Shown here: positions 1 to 6,245 of the stretch, one piece after another | Numbering within the stretch: the first letter of the stretch is position 1 | How the letters are laid out: the number at the start of each line of letters is the position of its first letter | NCBI GenBank assembly: GCA_018384465.1 | Contig: JAHAYQ010000057.1 | Coordinates: forward strand, 1-6,245 | Origin: Myroides sp. | GTDB taxonomy: Bacteria > Bacteroidota > Bacteroidia > Flavobacteriales > Flavobacteriaceae | Direction: 5' to 3' | Length of the DNA stretch: 6,245 bases | Notes under the pieces: model-generated | The model's database searches: none | The model's input: the letters and a program-made list of their open reading frames with translations, nothing else | Told to the model about the DNA's origin: nothing | Program-made: the position numbers and the translations under genes

Positions 1-153
1 AGAAAATACAGAAATCCAGAACAAAAATTACGTTTGTTAGATCGTGAGTACGATCGTAAAATACAAAATTTAATGAGTCGTTCACAATATGATAAATGGA
101 CAAAAATTTACGCTTACCAATACGAGGCTTATGGAAACAAGCGTTGGTCTTAA
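1..153 (+). CDS. C-terminal fragment of an unidentified protein
   Basis: Frame 1 is open from the left edge to a TAA at 151-153 and gives the last 50 residues of a protein whose start lies outside the window. The piece is very basic and rich in Arg, Lys, Tyr and Gln, with a predicted helical run (PEQKLRLLDREYDRKI followed by LMSRSQYDKW) and the end GNKRWS. The pattern of a Leu/Asp/Tyr helix followed by 'LMS-x-x-QYDKW' recalls the C-termini of small periplasmic Spy/CpxP-like helical proteins common in Bacteroidetes, but this is only an impression and I do not assign a family. A strong terminator begins 24 bases after the stop, which supports this being a real gene end. Confidence 0.7.
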   Translation, partial: RKYRNPEQKLRLLDREYDRKIQNLMSRSQYDKWTKIYAYQYEAYGNKRWS

Positions 154-177
154 TGGCATAGTTTATTTTTTAAGTTG

Positions 178-213
178 AAATCCCGATACTAATGAGGTTA
201 GATATCGGGATTT
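178..213 (+). terminator. Rho-independent terminator after the left-edge gene
   Basis: AAATCCCGATA (178-188) is perfectly complementary to TATCGGGATTT (203-213), an 11-bp stem with a 14-base loop, and the T run continues to 216. The T tract suits plus-strand termination of the left-edge gene. Read on the minus strand the same hairpin is followed by TTTCAACTT, a poorer U tract, so it may also stop the converging aminopeptidase gene, whose stop is at 242-244, but less efficiently. Confidence 0.9.
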
Positions 214-241
214 TTTAGTATTATTAAATAAATCTTAAGAA

Positions 242-1534
242 TTATCTATTCATCAACTCTTCAATTTCAGCAGCTTCTAACGGAATGTTTTTCATTAAGT
301 TTAAAGGTAAGCCTTGGTTTTGAATTACATAATCGTCTTCTAAACGAATACCAAATCCTTCTTCAGGAATATAAAAACCAGGCTCGTTTGTAAATACCAT
401 ACCTTCCACAAAATCGTCGGTTAAAATTCCGTAATCGTGCGTATCTAATCCCATGTGGTGCGATGTTCCGTGCATCATATATTTTTTATAAGCCGGCCAA
501 TCAGGATTTTCGTTTTGTACATCAGCTTTATCCAATAAGCCTAAACCTAATAATTCCGACGTATAGATTTTGCCCATTTCCTTGTGATAATCGTACCAGT
601 TATTTCCAGCAACTAACAAGTTTTCTGCAGCTTTTTTACAACGCAAAACCGCATCGTACACTTCGCGTTGACGAGCTGTGTAACGACCGTTTACAGGGAT
701 TGTTCTTGATAAGTCAGATGCGTAATTAGCGTATTCTGCTGCCACATCAAACAAAATTAAATCGCCGTCTTTACATTGTTGGTTGTTTTCGATATAATGC
801 AGCACATTCGCATTGTTTCCACTTGCAATAATTGGTGTGTACGCAAAACCTTTCGATCGATTTCTTAAAAACTCGTGTGCAAATTCCGCTTCAATTTCGT
901 ATTCCCAAACTCCGGGTTTTACAAAACCTAAAATTCTGCGGAAACCTTTTTCGGTGATGTCACACGCTTGTTGAATCAATGCGATTTCTTGAGGCTCTTT
1001 AACCGAGCGTAAACGCTGTAAAATTGGATTTGAACGTAAATATTGATGTGCCGGATACTCTTGTTTTAGTTTTTTTATAAAGCGATCTTCTCTGGTTTCT
1101 GTTTCAATTGAAGCTCTGTAATGTTCGTTATTATTGATGTATACGTTTTCTGCTTCCACCATTAGTTTTCTAAAAATTGTAGGAAAATCAGACAGCCAAT
1201 ACACTGTTTTAATACCAGAAACCTCAAGAGCGCGTTCTTTTGTTAATTTTTCGCCTTCCCAAATAGCAATGCGCTCGTTGGTTTCACGTAAAAATAAAAC
1301 TTCGCGGTGTTTTTCTTCGAAGGCGTCGGGGAATAAAACCAAAATTGATTCTTCTTGATCTACACCCGATAAATAAAAGATATCTCTATGTTGGGCAAAA
1401 GGCAATGTGGAATCGGCTGAAACCGGATAAATATCGTTTGAATTGAATACGGCTAAGCTTTGTGGAGCCATTTGAGCGATAAATTTTTCACGATTTTTGA
1501 TAAAAAGATTTCGGTCTATTTGATGATATTTCAT
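242..1534 (-). CDS. pepP: Xaa-Pro aminopeptidase (aminopeptidase P, M24B)
   Basis: This is a cytosolic metallopeptidase of 430 residues that releases the N-terminal residue from peptides with proline in second position. The N-terminal AMP_N domain (about 1-165) contains a typical 'FNSNDIYPVSADST' and 'HRDIFYLSGVDQEES' stretch. The C-terminal pita-bread M24 domain (about 170-425) carries all five expected metal ligands: D263 (LFDVAAEY), D274 (SDLSRT), H359 (HGTSHHMGLDTHD), E384 (TNEPGFYI) and E399 (GIRLEDDY). The active-site histidines H246 (VLHY) and H366 are also present. There is no signal peptide. I chose the ATG at 1532-1534, giving MKYHQIDRNLF, because it matches the usual flavobacterial N-terminus. 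The frame stays open upstream to a TTG at 1589-1591, but that extension would run through the predicted promoter. The gene is divergent from the ChaN-like gene and is probably monocistronic. Confidence 0.95.
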   Translation of the reverse strand: MKYHQIDRNLFIKNREKFIAQMAPQSLAVFNSNDIYPVSADSTLPFAQHRDIFYLSGVDQEESILVLFPDAFEEKHREVLFLRETNERIAIWEGEKLTKERALEVSGIKTVYWLSDFPTIFRKLMVEAENVYINNNEHYRASIETETREDRFIKKLKQEYPAHQYLRSNPILQRLRSVKEPQEIALIQQACDITEKGFRRILGFVKPGVWEYEIEAEFAHEFLRNRSKGFAYTPIIASGNNANVLHYIENNQQCKDGDLILFDVAAEYANYASDLSRTIPVNGRYTARQREVYDAVLRCKKAAENLLVAGNNWYDYHKEMGKIYTSELLGLGLLDKADVQNENPDWPAYKKYMMHGTSHHMGLDTHDYGILTDDFVEGMVFTNEPGFYIPEEGFGIRLEDDYVIQNQGLPLNLMKNIPLEAAEIEELMNR

Positions 1535-1564
1535 AGTTTTGAACTTTAGATACTTTGTATTTCT

Positions 1565-1591
1565 CAAAATTACAAACTTATCTGTATTCAA
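1565..1591 (-). promoter_or_regulatory. Bacteroidetes-type promoter of the aminopeptidase gene
   Basis: On the minus strand TAATTTTG (1572-1565) is an exact match to the Bacteroidetes -7 box TAnnTTTG. A TTG (1591-1589) lies 16 bases upstream as the -33 element; the usual spacing is about 17-23, so it is slightly short. Transcription would start near 1558, leaving a leader of about 25 bases before the ATG at 1534. This placement is the main reason for preferring the inner ATG as the start. It is inferred from the consensus alone. Confidence 0.55.
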
Positions 1592-1615
1592 CCATTTAAA
1601 TCGACAATAAAATCC

Positions 1616-2476
1616 ATGAAATTATTTAAATTTTTCTTGTTATTCGTGTCTGTAACAGCTATGGCTCAGGTGCAACCGTATCAAATTTACACAGCTAACG
1701 GCAAAAAAACATCGTTTGAAAAAATGGCAAAAGAACTTGCAAAGGCTGATGTGGTAATGTTTGGTGAATTACACAATAATGCCATTGCACATTATTTGCA
1801 AGTAAAAGTGGCAAAAGATTTATATGCGCAGAAAGAAAAAGAACTAATTATTGGTGCAGAAATGTTTGAGCGAGATCAAGCAGGTATTTTACAAAGTTTT
1901 TTAAACGGATCTATGGAAGAGCAAGATTTCGAGAAACAAATGCGCCTATGGAATAATTATAAAACCGATTACAAACCGTTGCTAAAATTTGCGAAAGAAC
2001 ACCATGTAAGTTATATCGCTACTAATGTACCCAGACGTTATGCGAGTTTATTGTATCGAAGTGGGGTAGAGGCTTTAGATACTTTATCAATAGAAGAAAA
2101 GTCATGGATTGCACCTTTGCCTTTTCCTTACGATAAAAATTTACCGGGCTATGTAAAAATGAAGGAAATGTTTAAAGACAGCAACCATGCTAATGAAAAC
2201 TTTCCTAAATCACAAGCAATTAAAGATGCTACAATGGGGTATTTTCTTACCCAAAACTTAAAACCTAACAATGTGTTTTTACATTTAAATGGATCGTATC
2301 ACAGCGATAATTTTGAAGGAATTGTGTGGTACATCAATCAATATGCGCCTAGTAAAAATATCAAAACCATTACAGTTGTAGAACAAAGTGAAGTAAAAAA
2401 GCTTGATAAAGAACATTTTAATAAAGCCAATTTTATTGTTGTGGTTGATGCCGATATGCCCAAAAGTTATGAATAA
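1616..2476 (+). CDS. Secreted ChaN-family (Tiki superfamily) protein, possible haem binder
   Basis: The 286-residue product starts with a classic Sec signal peptide (MKLFKFFLLFVSVTAMA, cleavage likely after A17). There is no lipobox cysteine, so it should be a soluble periplasmic protein rather than a lipoprotein. The body fits the ChaN/haem-binding-uptake family (Cofac_haem_bdg), part of the EreA/ChaN/TraB/Tiki superfamily. It has the two GxxH motifs of that fold, GELH at 50-53 in VVMFGELHNN and GSYH at 226-229 in FLHLNGSYHSD. It also has the conserved acidic GAEMFERD (80-87), TNVPRR (136-141) and KDATMGYF (203-210). Campylobacter ChaN binds haem and is linked to iron uptake, while Tiki members are metal-dependent proteases, so the activity here cannot be decided from sequence. 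No TonB, haem transport or iron-regulated gene is visible next to it. The ATG at 1616 is set by the signal peptide. Its leader is A-rich without a Shine-Dalgarno sequence, and no convincing terminator follows. Confidence 0.85.
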   Translation: MKLFKFFLLFVSVTAMAQVQPYQIYTANGKKTSFEKMAKELAKADVVMFGELHNNAIAHYLQVKVAKDLYAQKEKELIIGAEMFERDQAGILQSFLNGSMEEQDFEKQMRLWNNYKTDYKPLLKFAKEHHVSYIATNVPRRYASLLYRSGVEALDTLSIEEKSWIAPLPFPYDKNLPGYVKMKEMFKDSNHANENFPKSQAIKDATMGYFLTQNLKPNNVFLHLNGSYHSDNFEGIVWYINQYAPSKNIKTITVVEQSEVKKLDKEHFNKANFIVVVDADMPKSYE

Positions 2477-2625
2477 AGACATCTGATTATAGATGGTAAA
2501 CCAGTGTGACTATAGTTTAAACTGATTATAAATAGCGAAATATTCCTTTAACATTTTTTTTAATTTTATAATTAGCCGTATTTTTGTGTGATTTTTTTAA
2601 GAAGAAAAACTAGTAATATTTCATT
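2477..2625. other. Intergenic spacer between the ChaN-like gene and sdhC
   Basis: This 149-bp spacer is the longest gene-free stretch in the window. It holds a 5-bp hairpin (CATCT 2480-2484 with AGATG 2491-2495) without a following T run, and the perfect 10-base palindrome AGTTTAAACT (2514-2523). The 9-base word CTGATTATA occurs twice (2483-2491 and 2522-2530), and there is a run of eight T (2554-2561) ahead of the sdhC promoter. None of the hairpins is a convincing terminator, so read-through from the upstream gene is possible. No small ORF looks real. Confidence 0.6.
2559..2586 (+). promoter_or_regulatory. Promoter of the sdhCAB operon
   Basis: TATTTTTG (2579-2586) matches the Bacteroidetes -7 box TAnnTTTG exactly and sits 39 bases before the sdhC ATG. 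The -33 TTG is not present at the usual distance; only the end of a T run (TTT at 2559-2561, 17 bases upstream) occupies that place. Transcription would begin near 2593, giving a leader of roughly 33 bases with a purine stretch AAGAAGAAAAA (2599-2609) that may help ribosome binding. Confidence 0.55.
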
Positions 2626-3468
2626 ATGGCAAAATCTGCACTATTAAAGTCGTCAATCGGTAAAAAATACTGGATGGCACTTACGGGGTTATTTTTATGC
2701 TTGTTTTTAGTAGGTCACTTAGTAGGTAACTTGCAGTTGATTTATGGAACTGATTTGCAGTTCAATCAATATGCGTACTTCATGACTTCTAATCCAGCAG
2801 TAAAAATTTTATCGTACATAACGTACTTTTCAATTTTATTTCACGCGGTAGACGGTATTATGTTAACCATCCAAAACAAAAAGGCTCGTCCAATTGGTTA
2901 TGTGAAAAACAATGCGGCAGCTAACAGTACGTGGCAATCTAGAAACATGGCGGTTTTAGGAACCTTATTGCTTGTTTTTATAGCAACGCACATGACGCAT
3001 TTTTGGGCTAAAATGCACTTTGCTGATATGCCGTTACAAAAACAAACAGTTTCTCAACAAATTCCAATGACCAACGAAAAAATGGAAATTACTGTTTACA
3101 ACACTACAACAGGTAGCTTTATTGCGGAGCAACAAGTAGAAGGTGGTGAATTTGAAGTTAGAAACAATAAAGAGTTCTATATTGCTGGTTCTGACGTAAA
3201 ATTTGCCGAAGGTTACAAAGATTTGTACAAAATTACAGTCGATTTTTTCAAAGATCCAACATACGGATTGGTGTACACTATCTTTTATGTAATTTCAATG
3301 GCTGTATTAGCATTCCACTTATTACATGGTTTTGCAAGTGCATTCCAATCATTAGGTGCTAATAATCCTAAATACAACGGGTTAATTAAAGGTTTTGGTA
3401 AATTTTTTGCAATCGTAGTACCGCTGCTTTTCGCAATCATTCCAATTTACATTCACTTCATTAAATAA
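2626..3468 (+). CDS. sdhC: Succinate dehydrogenase cytochrome b subunit (type B, b558 family)
   Basis: This is the membrane anchor and di-haem cytochrome b of succinate:menaquinone oxidoreductase, passing electrons between the SdhB clusters and menaquinone. The 280 residues contain five predicted transmembrane helices at about 17-37, 57-81, 107-128, 212-236 and 257-278. This is the single-subunit topology of B. subtilis SdhC and Wolinella FrdC, with the N-terminus in the cytoplasm. Candidate axial haem ligands are H31 (helix 1), H73 (helix 2), H122 or H125 (helix 3) and H231 or H234 (HLLHG, helix 4), so both haems can be coordinated. The cytoplasmic loop YVKNNAAANSTWQSRNM (92-108) is typical of the Bacteroidetes proteins. 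The unusual part is residues about 136-195, an extra polar, beta-rich stretch between helices 3 and 4. Other Bacteroidetes SdhC proteins I recall are about 220-230 residues long. The gene is the first of the operon, and its stop is 20 bases before sdhA. Confidence 0.96.
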   Translation: MAKSALLKSSIGKKYWMALTGLFLCLFLVGHLVGNLQLIYGTDLQFNQYAYFMTSNPAVKILSYITYFSILFHAVDGIMLTIQNKKARPIGYVKNNAAANSTWQSRNMAVLGTLLLVFIATHMTHFWAKMHFADMPLQKQTVSQQIPMTNEKMEITVYNTTTGSFIAEQQVEGGEFEVRNNKEFYIAGSDVKFAEGYKDLYKITVDFFKDPTYGLVYTIFYVISMAVLAFHLLHGFASAFQSLGANNPKYNGLIKGFGKFFAIVVPLLFAIIPIYIHFIK

Positions 3469-3488
3469 TCATTAAAGTACGATTGATT

Positions 3489-5489
3489 ATGGCATTAGAT
3501 AATAAAATTCCACACGGGTCTATTTCTTCAAAATGGACCGACTATAAAGATCATATAAAATTAGTAAACCCTGCAAACAAACGTAATATCGATGTAATCA
3601 TCGTAGGTACTGGTTTGGCAGGTGGATCAGCAGCTGCTACGTTAGCTGAATTAGGCTATAACGTAAAAGCATTTTGCTACCAAGATTCTCCACGTCGTGC
3701 GCACTCTATTGCAGCACAAGGAGGTATTAACGCAGCGAAAAACTATTCAGGTGACGGTGATTCTATTTACCGTTTATTCTACGATACGGTAAAAGGAGGA
3801 GATTACCGTGCACGTGAGGCAAACGTTCATCGTTTAGCTGAGGTTTCTGTAAACATTATCGACCAATGTGTGGCGCAAGGTGTGCCGTTAGCACGTGAGT
3901 ATGGTGGTTTGTTAGACAACCGTTCTTTTGGTGGTACGCAAGTATCTCGTACATTCTACGCTAAAGGTCAAACAGGTCAGCAATTATTATTAGGTGCTTA
4001 CTCTGCTATGAACCGTCAAATTGGTCGTGGTAAAATTAAAATGTATAACCGTCACGAAATGTTAGATTTGGTGATTGTTAACGGTAAAGCTCGTGGTATT
4101 ATCGCTCGTAATATGATTACAGGCGAAATTGAACGTCATTCTGCTCACGCAGTGGTAATTGCAACAGGTGGTTACGGAAACGTATTCTTCCTTTCTACCA
4201 ACGCTATGGGATCTAACGTTACTGCAGCTTGGAGAGCTCACAAACGTGGTGCTTATTTTGCAAACCCATGTTATACACAAATTCACCCTACATGTATCCC
4301 AGTTACAGGTGATCATCAATCAAAATTAACATTGATGTCAGAATCATTGCGTAACGATGGTCGTATTTGGGTGCCTAAAAAAATGGAAGATGCACAAGCT
4401 ATTCGTGAAGGAAAGTTAAAACCAACACAAATTGCTGAAGAAGATAGAGATTATTACTTAGAGCGTCGTTACCCATCTTTCGGTAACTTAGTACCTCGTG
4501 ACGTGGCGTCGCGTGCAGCTAAAGAGCGTTGTGATGCTGGTTACGGAGTAAACGCAACTGGTGAAGCTGTTTATTTAGATTTCGCATCAGCTATCGATCG
4601 TTACGGAAAAGAACAAGCTCGTATTCACCATTTAGATGAAAACGATGCGAAATTAGTTTATGATTTAGGTAAAAAAGTTGTAGAAAATAAGTATGGAAAC
4701 TTATTTCAAATGTATTACAAAATTGTAGACGAAGATCCATATACTACACCAATGATGATTTACCCTGCGGTACACTATACAATGGGTGGATTGTGGGTAG
4801 ATTATGATTTAATGACTACTGTTGAAGGATGTTACTGTATTGGTGAAGCCAACTTCTCTGATCACGGGGCAAACCGTTTAGGTGCTTCGGCTTTAATGCA
4901 AGGTTTGGCAGATGGATATTTTGTGTTGCCATACACTATTGGTAACTATTTAGCAGATGATATCCGTACAGGCGAAATTCCAACTAACTTACCAGAGTTT
5001 GACGAAGCTGAAAACAAAGTGCGTTCTATGATTGATCATTTAATGAACAATAAAGGAGAGCATTCGGTTGATTATTTCCACAAAAAATTAGGAAAAATTA
5101 TGTGGAATAAAGTAGGTATGGCTCGTAATGCTCAAGGATTAACCGAAGCTATGGAAGAAATTGCAACTTTACGTGAAGATTTCTACAAAAACGTTAAAGT
5201 TTCAGGAACGGCAGAGTCATTTAACCAAGAACTTGAAAAAGCCATGCGTGTTGCCGATTTCTTAGAGTTAGGTGAATTGTTCGCAAAAGATGCATTACAC
5301 CGTGAGGAATCATGTGGTGGACACTTCCGTGAAGAGCACCAGACAGAAGAAGGAGAAGCAAAACGCGACGACGAAAACTTCTCGTACGTTGCTGCTTGGG
5401 AATTTAAAGGTAATCCACGTGAAGCTGTTCTTCACAAGGAAGCTTTAGAGTATGAAAACATTAAAATGGTAACTCGTAGTTATAAGTAA
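3489..5489 (+). CDS. sdhA: Succinate dehydrogenase flavoprotein subunit
   Basis: This 666-residue subunit oxidises succinate to fumarate (TCA cycle, complex II) on the cytoplasmic face, using covalently bound FAD. The Rossmann motif GTGLAGG is at 40-46. H72 in RRAHSIAAQGG is the expected covalent FAD attachment site. The dicarboxylate-site residues are present: H266 (IHPTCI), R337 (VPRDVASRAA), H429 (YPAVHYTMGG) and R463 (GANRLGASAL). The C-terminal Fum_red_C domain spans about 505-666 and includes LHREESCGGHFREE (603-616). The length fits the type-B family (FrdA/SdhA of B. subtilis and Wolinella kind). The ATG at 3489 gives MALDNKIPHG, the common flavobacterial start; an in-frame TTG two codons earlier (3483) is less likely. 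Arginine is encoded almost only by CGT (two AGA and one CGC as exceptions), consistent with strong expression; sdhC and the ChaN-like gene use AGA and CGA more freely. A 79-base spacer with a palindromic repeat separates it from sdhB. Confidence 0.99.
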   Translation: MALDNKIPHGSISSKWTDYKDHIKLVNPANKRNIDVIIVGTGLAGGSAAATLAELGYNVKAFCYQDSPRRAHSIAAQGGINAAKNYSGDGDSIYRLFYDTVKGGDYRAREANVHRLAEVSVNIIDQCVAQGVPLAREYGGLLDNRSFGGTQVSRTFYAKGQTGQQLLLGAYSAMNRQIGRGKIKMYNRHEMLDLVIVNGKARGIIARNMITGEIERHSAHAVVIATGGYGNVFFLSTNAMGSNVTAAWRAHKRGAYFANPCYTQIHPTCIPVTGDHQSKLTLMSESLRNDGRIWVPKKMEDAQAIREGKLKPTQIAEEDRDYYLERRYPSFGNLVPRDVASRAAKERCDAGYGVNATGEAVYLDFASAIDRYGKEQARIHHLDENDAKLVYDLGKKVVENKYGNLFQMYYKIVDEDPYTTPMMIYPAVHYTMGGLWVDYDLMTTVEGCYCIGEANFSDHGANRLGASALMQGLADGYFVLPYTIGNYLADDIRTGEIPTNLPEFDEAENKVRSMIDHLMNNKGEHSVDYFHKKLGKIMWNKVGMARNAQGLTEAMEEIATLREDFYKNVKVSGTAESFNQELEKAMRVADFLELGELFAKDALHREESCGGHFREEHQTEEGEAKRDDENFSYVAAWEFKGNPREAVLHKEALEYENIKMVTRSYK

Positions 5490-5493
5490 TTTA

Positions 5494-5554
5494 GTCGAAA
5501 GTCAACTGTCAAAAGTCCTAATGTCCGACTTTCGACATTCGACTTTAAGACTTT
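5494..5554. repeat. Palindromic AAAGTC/GACTTT repeat between sdhA and sdhB
   Basis: The spacer is built from short units: AAAGTC at 5498-5503 and 5512-5517, then GACTTT at 5527-5532, 5541-5546 and 5549-5554. Units on each side are spaced 14 bases apart. Two folds are possible. One is a perfect 10-bp stem, GTCGAAAGTC (5494-5503) with GACTTTCGAC (5527-5536). The other is a longer stem, 5498-5517 with 5527-5546, with 17 of 20 positions paired and a 9-base loop. No T tract follows directly, so it is not a standard terminator. It resembles intergenic repeats of GTCGAAAGTC type that I recall from flavobacterial genomes. Whether it is a dispersed repeat, an mRNA processing or stability element, or both, cannot be told from one copy. 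Confidence 0.75.
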
Positions 5555-5568
5555 AAAAACTAGATAAG

Positions 5569-6245
5569 ATGAATCTTACATTAAAAATTTGGCGTCAAAA
5601 AAACGCAAAAGATAAAGGTCAAATGGTTGATTATAAAATCAGCGGTATTGAACCTGATATGTCATTCCTTGAAATGTTAGACGTTTTAAACAACGAATTA
5701 GTAGAAAAAGGAGATGATCCAGTAGCTTTCGATCACGACTGTCGTGAAGGTATTTGTGGTATGTGTTCTTTGTTTATTAATGGTGAAGCACACGGACCAG
5801 ATCGCGGAATTACAACTTGTCAATTACACATGCGTAAGTTTAAAGAAGGTGATACAATCTATATTGAGCCTTTCCGTGCAAAAGCTTTCCCAGTAATTAA
5901 AGATTTAGCAGTAGATCGCTCTTCTTTTGATCGCATTCAGCATGCAGGTGGTTTCGTATCTGTGAACACCTCTGGAAATACACAAGACGCAAACGCTTTG
6001 CCAATTCGTAAAGAAAACGCAGATAAAGCGTTCGATGCAGCTACTTGTATTGGTTGTGGAGCTTGTGTAGCAAGTTGTAAAAACTCATCGGCTATGTTAT
6101 TCGTTTCTGCAAAGGTTTCTCAGTTCGCTTTGTTACCGCAAGGTAGAGTAGAAGCTACAGAACGTGTATTAAACATGGTAGAAGCTATGGATGCAGAAGG
6201 ATTTGGTAACTGTACCAATACCGGCGCTTGTGAAGTAGAATGCCC
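5569..6245 (+). CDS. sdhB: Succinate dehydrogenase iron-sulfur subunit, cut by the window edge
   Basis: This subunit carries electrons from FAD in SdhA to the haems and quinone site of SdhC through three iron-sulfur clusters. It starts at ATG 5569 (MNLTLKIWRQ), and 225 complete codons are visible. The N-terminal ferredoxin domain has the [2Fe-2S] ligands C58, C63, C66 and C84 (CREGICGMC, then TTC). The C-terminal domain has CIGCGACVASC, in which C160, C163 and C166 bind [4Fe-4S] and C170 binds [3Fe-4S]. In the final GNCTNTGACEVEC, C215 and C221 complete [3Fe-4S] and C225 completes [4Fe-4S]. The window ends two bases after that last Cys codon; about 20-25 residues are probably missing, judging by usual lengths near 250. 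The gene lies 79 bases after sdhA. The upstream AGATAAG is at best a weak ribosome-binding sequence. Confidence 0.98.
   Translation, partial: MNLTLKIWRQKNAKDKGQMVDYKISGIEPDMSFLEMLDVLNNELVEKGDDPVAFDHDCREGICGMCSLFINGEAHGPDRGITTCQLHMRKFKEGDTIYIEPFRAKAFPVIKDLAVDRSSFDRIQHAGGFVSVNTSGNTQDANALPIRKENADKAFDAATCIGCGACVASCKNSSAMLFVSAKVSQFALLPQGRVEATERVLNMVEAMDAEGFGNCTNTGACEVEC

Noticed and set aside
463..729. Plus-strand open frame of 88 codons within the aminopeptidase gene
   Set aside because: It lies antisense to the well-supported M24B coding region, has no recognisable domain, and its composition is that of a reverse-strand shadow. The same applies to the open frame at 1134-1358.
1554..1584. Possible plus-strand promoter for the ChaN-like gene: TTTG (1554-1557) with TATCTG (1579-1584), 21 bases apart
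   Set aside because: The spacing is acceptable but the downstream box matches TAnnTTTG poorly, so it is too weak to list as a feature.
2285..2482. Minus-strand open frame of 65 codons over the end of the ChaN-like gene
   Set aside because: It is antisense to a conserved coding region, with low-complexity Ile/Phe-rich composition and no leader or promoter of its own.
2480..2530. Short hairpin, PmeI-type palindrome and duplicated CTGATTATA as a terminator or operator after the ChaN-like gene
   Set aside because: The stem is only 5 bp without a T run, and the repeats are short and AT-rich enough to arise by chance.
4062..4319. Minus-strand open frame of 85 codons inside sdhA
   Set aside because: It is antisense to highly conserved sdhA sequence and rich in Cys, Ser and Thr, as expected from the reverse of biased codons; it is not a gene.
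5555..5563. AAAAACTAG before sdhB, identical to 2605-2613 before sdhC, as a shared regulatory element
   Set aside because: Nine AT-rich bases at different distances from the start codons (12 and 5 bases) are easily coincidental.

Overview
The window is AT-rich, has almost no Shine-Dalgarno-like leaders, and carries promoter -7 boxes of the Bacteroidetes type (TAnnTTTG). Together with protein sequences that closely resemble flavobacterial ones from memory, this points to a member of the Flavobacteriaceae (Flavobacterium/Myroides-like). The genus cannot be fixed from the sequence alone.

Layout. At the left edge is the last 50 codons of an unidentified plus-strand gene, followed by a good rho-independent terminator (178-213). 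Converging on it from the right is a minus-strand Xaa-Pro aminopeptidase (M24B, 242-1534) with all five metal ligands. An 81-bp divergent intergenic region separates it from a plus-strand secreted protein of the ChaN/Tiki superfamily (1616-2476). After a 149-bp spacer with a clear -7 box comes the succinate dehydrogenase operon: sdhC (2626-3468), sdhA (3489-5489) and sdhB (5569 to the right edge, cut a few codons after its last cluster ligand would be expected to end the domain). The operon encodes a type-B succinate:menaquinone oxidoreductase, with a flavoprotein, a three-cluster iron-sulfur protein and a single five-helix cytochrome b subunit. It links the TCA cycle to the menaquinone pool.

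Most of this is ordinary core metabolism, and I see no sign of a new defence, mobile or biosynthetic system. Two details deserve a second look. First, SdhC has about 50-60 extra residues in the loop between helices 3 and 4, predicted to face the periplasm near the distal haem/menaquinol side. Second, a structured AAAGTC/GACTTT repeat lies inside the operon between sdhA and sdhB; it can fold into a 20-position hairpin with 17 pairs. No gene-free stretch exceeds 300 bases.
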